A stretch of 64,000 bases of DNA from Guyanagaster necrorhizus (Eukaryota > Basidiomycota > Agaricomycetes > Agaricales > Physalacriaceae), in NCBI RefSeq assembly GCF_019112545.1, contig NW_025064884.1, forward strand, positions 549,938 to 613,937. The letters run 5' to 3'. Under the pieces are notes generated by a model that was not told the origin of the DNA, searched no databases, and saw only the letters and a list, made by a program, of their open reading frames with translations. The translations under genes and the position numbers were made by a program. Shown in pieces: positions 55,397 to 64,000 of this stretch (position 1 is its first letter; every line of letters starts with the position of its first letter).

Positions 55397-57149
55397 CCGG
55401 CCTGTCCGTTCCCTCCTCGAGGAGGAGGACAGCAGGGACGAGGGCGATGAGGAGGACGACGAGGACAGTGATGACCCATACCATCAACGAATGGAACGAG
55501 CAGGGGAGGATACTGATGAAGAAGCCTTGAGGGAAGAAGTAGAGAGAGTGAGGAACAGAGAGTATCAAGAATTGTACGAACAGGGGAGGAACTTTTTATG
55601 GCAAGACGTGTGCTGGCAAGCAACATCATTGGGACTGGAATACCGGTATACAGAAAAAACTGAAAAAGAAAAAGTTTTGCAGTATGCTGCGACAGAATAC
55701 GCATGGAAAGAATATGGCCGGCGGCATCCAGAAGACCTGCTTGTGCCAATACCCCCGTACCAACCCTCCAACAAGCTGAGGACACTGGCACCAATGCCAT
55801 GCACCCCCCCCATACCACTAAAGCGAGTGATTTACGTCGCTCCCTTAATCCGGAGCCAGGCCGATATTAACCCGTCAATCTGAAGCATGGCTTCACGGCT
55901 TGTTCAAACCAGAAATCGGCCGGCATGGCAGTCCACCAAAATTCAAAATCCCTGGACCGGCAGGGGAAGCCGGCTCCTTGGCAGACAACCGCCCCCGGAC
56001 CAGGCAGAATCAAGTGGAAAGGACCCTGTACGGGATGACCCTGAGGCAGTCCGCCTCGGATTCACAGTATGGGATGGGGTCATCATTCGAATAGTCGACC
56101 TGAAAGGCAGCCCAGTCACCAATGACAACTCGTTACACTCCTTCCCAGGACCACCCGAGGAATGGAGACAACTGCCGTTCAGCGGGTGGCCCAACCCAAT
56201 GGGCCCACTCCCACACAATGCTAACGTCCTACAATGCCATCCCGACCTCCTCCGAAAGCCTTGCCCCTTCAAGGGGGCCTCTGACGACATCGACCAATTC
56301 CTGATGGACTGCGAGCAGTACTTCGAAGTCTATGTCAGATATATCGGAACTGATATGAACCGAGTCACATTCACTACTTCATACCTGAAAGATAAGGCCA
56401 AGACATGGTGGATCTTGATCTCCCCAAATTTCCGATCCACCACTAGGGAACACTACCGATATCCCTCATGGCCGGTCTTCAAACGGATGCTAAACAACAA
56501 ATTTATTGACCCCGCAGTTCAAGAAGTACACAAGCAGAAGATCAAGGAGTATAAGATGGGGGATAAGGCAGCGACGGATTACTTTGATGAGCTGGAATGG
56601 CTCGCCAAGCTTGCAGGAATGAGAGAAGATACCGCCAATGACGGAAGAATAGTGGAGGTGCTCAAATGAGGGGTCCCCTTCTCGTACCTCACGATGATCT
56701 CAGCCATGGGTGTCAAACTATTGATGCCAGTGGGATATGATGAATGGAAGGAACAGATCGTCGAGATGTACAAGGAGTGACAAAGGCAGAAAGCGGAGGC
56801 GACAACGCTACAGGAATATTCCAAAAAGCCAAACCCGCCAACCCCAAACAAACCGGGGCAAACTGCCGGGAAATCATCAGGACCTTCTCAAACGCCTAAC
56901 TATCGAAGCCAGAAGACAGGAACTGGAACGACGTACACCGGAGCAGAGAAACCCATGGACATAGACTGTCTGAAGAAGGAAGGAAAATGCTTCACATGCG
57001 GACAGAAGGGACATATGGCCAAGGACTGCCCAAAGAAGAAAAGGATCCGAGAAGACATACAGGTGCAGATAGCTGAGCTGCAAAAGGAGGACGAAGAACT
57101 CCGGAAGGAAACGAAGATTGAGGAGGTAAAAGACGGGGCCAATCAGTGA
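55347..57149 (+). pseudogene. gag: Element A gag
   Basis: 600 residues in the +1 frame of ORF1, ATG at 55347. Order: acidic region (EEEDSRDEGDEEDDEDSDD, near residues 26-45); DNSLHSFPGPPEEW near 56127; Gag core KGASDDIDQFLMDCEQYF near 56270-56325, TSYLKDKAKTWWILI near 56380-56420 and YPSWPVFKRM near 56461; CCHC knuckle CFTCGQKGHMAKDC at residues 548-561, intact. A charged C-terminal helix follows. Internal TGA at 55881, 56667 and 56778 all fit lost CGA. It stops at TGA 57147-57149, one base inside the pol GTG codon. Forms the particle and binds RNA. The start is tentative because the frame is also open upstream of 55253. Confidence 0.85.
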
Positions 57150-60100
57150 ACGACTCCACTGTATTGGCCAAAGGACTTAATAGTGTGCTTGTCCCGACCG
57201 CTGAGTGGACTTACAATACTTCTGTAGTTACCCATGTGCATTCAAATATACCAGTTGATCACGCACACCTAAAAGAGTCAAAAAAACCATCTCAAATGCC
57301 TATGGACCGAACAGGGGCAGAGGGCCCCAAACACTGGCTCAAACCATTCGAAACCGAATGGACATGGAGAGCCATCAGGGAGGCAGCAGATGATAGCACC
57401 GCGAAAGCGGTCCTACATGGGTGGATACATCGAGCCCGGAAAGAAGAAGTCACTATAGACGCCATAAACGGATTACGAAAAGCAGAACGGAGCCGAGCCC
57501 TGGAATGGTTGGATGAATTAAAAGGACCACCAAAATTTGTCAGGCGCACTAAAACCCCTGGGAGGGACCTGACGATTAAGGCCCAGATCGAAACCTTGAC
57601 CAGTCGAGTCACCCATTCGGTCACCACCCTGATCGACAGCAGATGCACTGGAAGCTTCATTAATCGAACCTTCGTCCATCAAAATAATCTCCCCATCCAA
57701 TCCACCGCCACGCCCATACCAGTTTATAATGCCGACGGAACAAAAAACCAGGCCGGATCGATCACGGAATTTGTCGAGCTCAGGCTAACTATCAGAGATC
57801 ACTCTGAGAGGATTGATCTGGCCATAACAGATCTCAGAACCAAGGAGTTATTCTTGGGATACAATTGGCTCATTCGGCATAACCCACTCGTCAATTGGAA
57901 AACTGGGAGACTCACGTTTGCACGATGCCGATGTCGCAAAATCCCATATGAGTTACCAGACGAGGACCCCAAGGATAGGTGGGACAAGGAAATGGAAGAT
58001 GGCGAAACCATCTTAGCCATTGACCTGCAGAGGGAGATTCATATCCGGGCAGTACACCATGCCAATAACCTAGTGGCCAAGGCCCATGAAGGGGAAAAGG
58101 AAAGGACCTTCGAAGAAATGGTGCCAGAGTGGGCATGCGACTATCGAGACCTCTTTGAGAAAGAGAGTTTTGATGAACTTCCATACCCAAAACCCTGGGA
58201 TCATGCGATCGAACTAATCCCCAATGCCAATGCAAATCTTGACTGCAAAACCTATCCTCTTGGTACTCAAGAACAGCTAGAACTCGACAAGTTCTTAGAT
58301 GAGAACCTATCCTCTGGGCGAATATGACCATCGAAATCCCCTATGGCCTCCCCCTTCTTCTTCGTAAAAAAGAAGGACGGTAAACTCCGACCTGTCTAGG
58401 ATTACCGCAAGCTGAACGAGATGACCATCAAGAACCGATACCCATTACCATTAATTTCGAAACTAATGGATAAACTCCGGGAAGCCAAATACTACACCAA
58501 ACTTGATGTCTGTTGGGGGTATAATAATGTCCGGATCAAGAAAGGCGATGAATGGAAAGCCGCATTCAGAACTAATCGGGGGCTGTTTGAACCCACCGTA
58601 ATGTTCTTCGGCTTGACCAACTCCCCAGCCACCTTCCAATGGATGATGAACAACATATTCAAAGACCTTATCACCACCGGAAAGGTGACCATTTATCTCG
58701 ATGACATTCTCATCATGTCAAAAACCAGAGAGGAACACCACGGGTTAGTCCAACAAGTGCTTGCCCTCATGAGGAGGCATAAGCTGTTCCTCAAAGTGGA
58801 GAAATGCGAGTTTGAGGTACTAGAGACCGAGTACCTCGGAGTAATCATTAGCGAAGGCAGTATTCGCATGGACCCAGTAAAGGTGGCGGAGGTGGTGGAA
58901 TGGCCGACCCCTATCAAGAAGAAGGAATTACAGTCCTTCCTTGGCTTCACCAATTTTTACAGACGGTTCATACGTGACTACAGTAAAATCGTTCGCCCCA
59001 TGATACAGCTCACCGGAAACACCCCGTGAGGATGGGGAACTCCTCAACAGCTAGTCTTCAACGACCTGAAACAGAGGCTGGCAGAAGACGTGATGCTCAC
59101 CATACCATCCTAGGAAGGGAAATTCTGGGTAGAGGCCGACTCCAGTGACAGGGCCATAGACGCCATACTGTCCCAAGAACAGGACAAGAAGTGGCGTCCT
59201 GTCATGTTCCTTTCCAAAGCGTTGACCATAACCAAAAGGAACTACGAAATCTATGACAAGGAATTGCTCACAATAATGCTTGCCCTCAAAGAATGGCGGC
59301 ATTACCTAATTGGGGCTGCAAATGTTTTCGAAATTTGGATGGATCATCAGAACCTCAGATATTTCCGCCAACCTCAAAAACTGAACCATCGTCAAGCTTG
59401 ATGGGTCACCGAACTCACCCAATATCAGTACACACTCCATCATAAAGCTGGGGTCGCTAACAAAAAAGCTGATCTCCTCTCCCATCGTGTGGACCATGAC
59501 CAAGGGGGCAACAACAATGACGGAGTCACTATCCTACGCCCCGAACATTTCTGGGCATTGATAATGCCAACAGAGGAGGAAATACATGAGCGTATCAAAA
59601 GTGCGACATGGAACGTACACCAATGGGATCAGAGAATCGCCGCCTCACTCAACCACGAGTGAGGAATGACCAAAGAGGATGGATTAATCCGTTATGATGG
59701 AAGGATTTACATCCCACAAGTTCAAAGCCTACATGGAGAAGTCATCGCGACATGTCATGACCACACCACCACAGGACACCCCGGAATCGCTAAAACCAAA
59801 GAACTGGTCCTAAGGAACTACTGGTGGCCTAAACTCAACAATGACATCACCACATACATCAAGACTTATGAAATGTGCCAAAGGGGAAAGGCATCCATGC
59901 AACCATGATCTGCCCCCTTACATCCAAATGAAATACCATCACAGCCGTGAACTCATATCTCCATTGATATGATCATGGGACTACCAGACTGTAATGGCTA
60001 TGACATGATCCTGGTCATAGTTGATTGGTTCTCCAAGTCAATCATTCTGATCGCATGTTCCATGGAACTAACCTCGGAGGGGTAGGCACAAATCCTATGT

Positions 60101-61024
60101 GACGAAGTGTATGCCAAATACGAGATGCCACAAGTAGTCATTTCCGACCAGAGACCGCAATTCATCTCCAAGTTCCTTGACGACCTGTATAAATTACTAC
60201 AGATAAAACAAAATGCATCCACGGCCTATCACCCACAGATGGATGGACAAACAGAATGAGCGAACTGGGAAGTTGAGAAATACCTTCGACTATTTATCAA
60301 CTACCGACAAGATGATTGGGTTGAATGGCTAGCTCTTGCAGCCTTTCAACACAACAACAGGGTACACTCTGTCACAGGCCTGACGCTGTTCTTCGTCAAC
60401 TACGGGCATCACCCACATGTCGTCCAAACAACCCGCCTTAAAACAACAACACCAGCATCAGCTGATTTTGCCACAATGTTACAAAAAATTCACGCTGAAA
60501 CAAAAGCGGCACTTGAAAAGATGGCAAACACCATGAAAAAACAGTATGACAAACACCAATGGCCTGCCCATGTATATCAACCCCACAACAAAGTCTGGCT
60601 CGACACAACCAACCTCCATCTCCCGAGACCAAAATGAAAACTCGCCAACAAGTGTACAAGCCCCTTCCCTATTCTGGCAAAAATCAGGGAGTCTGCCTAT
60701 AGACTACAACTACCAACGGGATGGAAAATTCATGACATATTCAATGAAACCCTCCTAACACCATATGTCACACCAGCCTTTCCAAATCAAGAGCGACCTC
60801 CGCTGCCTCCCCCGGACCTCATTGACAACGAGGAACACTATGAAATCACACAAGTACTAAATCACAAATTACAAAAAGTCAAAACCCGAGGGGGCAGCCA
60901 GACTACTACAGTTGATTACCTCGTCAGCTAGAAAGGCTACGGTCCAGAATCAAACCAGTGGGTAAACGAAAAATATATGAACACCGACGATGCCATACAC
61001 AATTATGAACTATCCCTTAATTAA
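57146..61024 (+). pseudogene. pol: Element A pol polyprotein
   Basis: 1292 residues in the -1 frame of gag, ending with TAA 61022-61024. Protease at residue 164 reads D-S-R where other copies have D-S-G. RT YLDD at 517-520. RNase H with VEADSS near 662 and YEIYDKELLTIMLALKEWRH near 695. Integrase zinc region CHDHTTTGHPG...YEMC, in which the first Cys of the CxxC pair is Tyr908. Integrase triad D941, D1001, E1037 intact with exact D,D(35)E spacing. GPF region altered (TSPFPIL). Chromodomain from about 1256 (TVDYLVS*KGYGPESNQWVN), ending at NYELSLN. Twelve internal stops (8 TGA, 4 TAG). Expression relative to gag would need frameshifting or re-initiation at the GTGA overlap. Confidence 0.92.
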
Positions 61025-61046
61025 GCCATCAGGATGATGGTCTTAA

Positions 61047-61057
61047 GCAGAGGGTAA
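61047..61057 (+). promoter_or_regulatory. Element A polypurine tract
   Basis: AGCAGAGGGTAA-type tract just before the 3' LTR. It has C where D, E, I and J have G. Confidence 0.75.
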
Positions 61058-61501
61058 TGTTACGAATTTCTCCCTTTCCTCTATTTTATTTTCCTGATAC
61101 TCCTATTTATGCTTAGTCAGAAGGCATGAGACCCTGGGAAGCTTAGCTCAGCATAACTAAACTGCCCATCAGATTAATACAACAGACAAGTCTGACGATG
61201 TACAACCACCCTTTTATGTACAGTAACGATGCTCGAGGACAATGAGCACTATGGATACAGACACACATAATAAGTAGTAGTATAATTAGGACACAACAGT
61301 ACAGTATTTAAGGACCAACGCTCTCGCTGGGATACCCCAGCTTCAAGCTAAAGTTTATACACACCATCTTACCTCGAGTCAATCCTTGACCTTGTGTCAC
61401 ACCATGTGGATATACAATCAGTGGACTCAGGTGATTCCTCGAAGTGCGAAGGAACACCTGTTTATCACGTGTATCTACTCACATGACATTTGGGCTTAAC
61501 A
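61058..61501 (+). mobile_element. Element A 3' LTR
   Basis: 444 bp, full-length match to the 5' LTR with 19 transitions and no transversion or indel. Confidence 0.95.
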
Positions 61502-61506
61502 TGACT
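61502..61506. repeat. Target-site duplication of element A, right
   Basis: TGACT, identical to 53408-53412. Gag of element H resumes here. Confidence 0.93.
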
Positions 61507-62022
61507 GGAGTACAGAAAAGCATCAATGATAATGAGAGAATGGTCAAATACTTCAAGCTCAGAGTTCTATCATCCTATATCAAAATGATCTCTGATATAG
61601 GAACCAACATTCTAAAAGAATATGACATGTGGAAGAATTGAATCACAGAGATGAACAAGGAGTGTCTCAGACAGAAGGCAGTGAATGCTAATATCCAGCC
61701 TGACAAGAAGCCCAGCACACTCTTTAATGGAAAGACTGATACTACCCCTAAATCAAGCACTACCACATTCTCTTACACTATGCAGAAAACCAGGATCAGC
61801 ATGATCTATACTGAAACCAGAAAACTAATAGACATTGATTGGATGAAGAAGGAGGGGAAACATTTTAATTGTGGACAGAAGAGCCATATAGCAAAAGATT
61901 ACCCAAAGAAGAAGAAAATGTGAGAAGACATCTGAGCACAGATCACTAAGCTCTAAAGGGAAGACAAAGCACTTAGAGCTGAAACCAAGATTGAGAAGGT
62001 AAAAGATGAAGTTGATCAGTGA
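61507..62022 (+). pseudogene. gag: Element H gag, 3' part
   Basis: Continues with ERMVKYFKLRVLSSYIKMIS, then a basic linker and a knuckle HFNCGQKSHIAKDY (near 61861-61902) in which the first and last Cys have become His and Tyr. Both could arise through transitions. Ends IEKVKDEVDQ with TGA at 62020-62022, overlapping the pol GTG. Confidence 0.78.
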
Positions 62023-64000
62023 GCAATTCCACTGGATTGGCCCAAAGACTTAGCAGGATGACCAATGCAGCCACAGAACAGACTAATAGTTCCTCTATAG
62101 GTACAAATATGTCTAAACTATATATGCATTCAAATATACCCACTATTCTCACCACTATGCACTCTGTCAATAAATTGCTAAAAGACTAAACTCAACTATC
62201 TATAGGCCAAACAGAGAGAGACCCCCACCCAATGGCTCAAACCATTTGACACTGAATGCACATGGTAAGCCATTAAAGAAGCACTAATGAAAGAAGTGGC
62301 AAAGGCAGTACTCAAAAATTGGATACATAGAACCTGAGCCAAAGAAGTCATAGACAAAATGATCAAAGGAATAAAGAAGGTAGAATAGTATCAAGCCCTG
62401 GAGTGGCTTGATGAAATTTGAGGACCTTGGCGATACATTCAATGAGCTAAGACATCAGGACAAGATCTAACCACTAAAGCTCAGATCAAGACTCTAACCA
62501 ACTGAGCCACCCACTCTGTTGTCACTCCAATTGATAGTGGATGCACTAGAAGTTCAATAAAGTAGGCTTTCATTAACAAGCACCAACTACCAATCTGAGC
62601 CATGGCAGCACTGATCTCTGTATATAATATCAATGGCACTAAGAACTAAGCTGGTTCAATTATAAAGTTCATCAAACTTAGACTAATAATCAGTGATCAC
62701 TCTGAGCAAATCAATCTGGCTATCACTGATCTAGAAATCAAGGGAAGATTCCTAGAACATGACTGGCTAATCTGCTATAATCCACTCATCAACTGAAAAA
62801 CTGGCTGAATCACTTTTGTATGCTGCAAGCGCCAGAAGATACCATTTGAATTGCCAGATAAAGACTCAGAGAACCAATAGGATAAGAAAATGGAAGATGG
62901 AGAAACTATTCTCACAGTGGACATTCAATCAGCTCTCTACTTATATGCTATACACTATGCCAATGACTTGGTAGCAAAAGCAAATACACAGAAGAGAGAA
63001 AAGATATTTGAAGAGATAGTACTAGAGTGAGTATGGGATTACCAAGACTTATTCAACAAAGAGAGCTTTGATGAGTTACTGGACCAATCCACTTGGCTAT
63101 CATAAACAACAAGAGCTCAATAAGTTCTTAAAAGAGAACCTCTCTAGTGGACAAATCCAACTGTCAAAGTCACTGATGATATCACCATTCTTCTTTCTCA
63201 AAAAGAAGGATGAAAAGCTCTGGCCAGTCTAAGACTACCAGAAACTGAATGAGATGACAATCAAGAATTGCTATTCACTTTCTTTAATCTCAGAGCTGAT
63301 GGATAAGCTCAGAGGTGCTCAGTACTACATCAAGCTAGATGTTCAGTGAGGATACAATAATATGTGCATCAAGGAAGAAGACAAGTGAAAGACTATATTC
63401 TAAACTAATCAAAAGCTTTTCAAGCCTATAGTAATGTTTTTTGGCCTAACCAACTTGCCAGCTATCTTTCAGTGAATGATGAACAACATCTTCAAAGATC
63501 TAATCACTACTGAAAAGATAATCATCTATCTGGATGATATCCTCATCATGTCCAAAATGAAAGATGAATATTGACAACTAGTCTGACAGGTTTTAGTCTT
63601 TATGTGCCAGCACAAATTGTTTCTGAAGGCCAAGAAATGTGAGTTTAAAGTACTAAAAACAGAATACCTTAGAGTCATTATCAGTGAGAGGAGCATTTGC
63701 ATGGATCCAATAAAAGTTGTGAGAAGAGGAAGCTCCAATTCTTCTTAGGCTTCACTAACTTTTATCATTGGTTCATTCAGGACTACAGCAATGTAGTCTG
63801 CTCTATAATCCAACTCACTAGCAATGCTCTCTGGATTTGGAGACAGTCACAATAGGCTACTTTCAATGATCTAAAGTGATGGCTCACTGAAGATGTAGTA
63901 CTCATAATACTAACTCAGAATGAGAAATTTTGTGTTGAAGCCAACTCCAGTGAAGAAGCTATTGAGGCTGTACTTTTCCAGAAGCAAGATGAGAGATGGC
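62019..64000 (+). pseudogene. pol: Element H pol, 5' part
   Basis: Runs off the window. N-terminal MSKLYMHSNIP near 62110; one frame change near 62200; PFDTECTW near 62250; protease IDSGCTRSSIK near 62530-62565; RT SPFFFLKKKDEKLWPV near 63180-63230 and IIYLDDILIMSK near 63520-63555; RNase H start VEANSSEEAIEAVLF near 63935-63975. A deletion relative to D, I and J lies near 63085 (after DELL, where the [19 protein letters not shown] segment is missing). Many stops. The remainder lies right of the window. Confidence 0.82.

Larger units (their letters stand above)
53413..61501 (+). mobile_element. Element A: complete Ty3/gypsy chromovirus, best-preserved copy
   Basis: 8089 bp with 444-bp LTRs, TSD TGACT and the order LTR, priming site, ORF1, gag, pol, purine tract, LTR. 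No frameshift is needed in any of the three genes; all damage is point stops (2 in ORF1, 3 in gag, 12 in pol by my count). GC- and CpG-richer than its surroundings. Inserted in gag of H. Its pol ends soon after the chromodomain, without the tail of D, I and J. Confidence 0.96.
31320..64000 (+). mobile_element. Element H: Ty3/gypsy chromovirus in three pieces
   Basis: Plus-strand element inserted in the pol of F. Pieces: 31320-32024 (5' LTR, start of ORF1), 50860-53412 (rest of ORF1, first part of gag) and 61507-64000 (end of gag, pol to RNase H). Interrupted by I (TSD AAATC) and A (TSD TGACT). The 3' end lies beyond the window. AT-rich and heavily decayed, which fits its position as host for two later insertions. 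Confidence 0.88.

Noticed and set aside
55339..55818. 159-codon minus-strand ORF
   Set aside because: Antisense to the acidic N-terminal region of gag in A; the composition explains the open frame.
57912..58331. 139-codon minus-strand ORF
   Set aside because: Antisense shadow of the element A pol region between protease and RT.

Overview
The window is a stack of nested long terminal repeat (LTR) retrotransposons. I see no host gene, rRNA, tRNA gene, CRISPR array or DNA transposon. Every large block is a Ty3/gypsy element of the chromovirus type: zinc-knuckle Gag, aspartic protease, reverse transcriptase with YLDD, RNase H, D,D(35)E integrase and, in most copies, a C-terminal chromodomain. 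The families, Tf1/sushi-like priming signals, CpG-type decay and absence of host genes suggest a repeat-rich filamentous fungus (a truffle- or mushroom-like genome). Species and phylum cannot be fixed from this sequence.

Layout (letters are mine). X: LTR edge, minus, 1-153, inserted into B. B: minus, 154-5077, inserted into C. C: minus, 5078-7247 plus 15780-17763, interrupted by D and inserted into E. D: plus, complete, 7248-15774, target-site duplication (TSD) GTCAT. E: plus, 3' end only, 17764-19491. F: minus, 19492-22336 plus 30218-31319, inserted into the 3' LTR of E. G: minus, complete, 22337-30212, TSD GAGTA, inside F. H: plus, 31320-32024, 50860-53412 and 61507 to beyond 64000, inside F. 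I: plus, complete, 32025-35120 plus 45331-50854, TSD AAATC, inside H. J: plus, complete, 35121-45325, TSD CATGG, inside I. K: unrelated 1.8-kb insertion, 41775-43598, inside the integrase of J. A: plus, complete, 53413-61501, TSD TGACT, inside the gag of H. The chain E>F>H>I>J>K is six insertions deep.

All elements with a visible 5' end share one plan. A 444-528 bp LTR carries a TATA box. Immediately after the 5' LTR lies a 13-nt sequence complementary to the predicted first nucleotides of the element's own transcript, which predicts Tf1-type self-priming. Next comes an extra ORF upstream of gag (ORF1, about 410-495 codons) that begins with a single membrane-spanning segment in seven of eight copies. 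Gag follows in the +1 frame relative to ORF1. Pol follows in the -1 frame relative to gag, overlapping it by four bases (GTGA or equivalent). The 3' end is a purine tract ending GGGTAA and the 3' LTR.

Three LTR groups can be seen: A and probably X (444 bp); B, C, D, I, J (517-528 bp, with a post-chromodomain tail visible in D, I and J); E, F, G, H (460-478 bp in the complete LTRs, the most AT-rich and decayed). All coding regions are broken mainly by C-to-T and G-to-A changes (CGA to TGA, CAG to TAG, TGG to TAG/TGA). Paired LTRs of A and J differ only by transitions, as expected from methyl-CpG deamination or RIP-like mutation. ORF1, the self-priming signal and the staggered three-ORF layout are the most noteworthy content.
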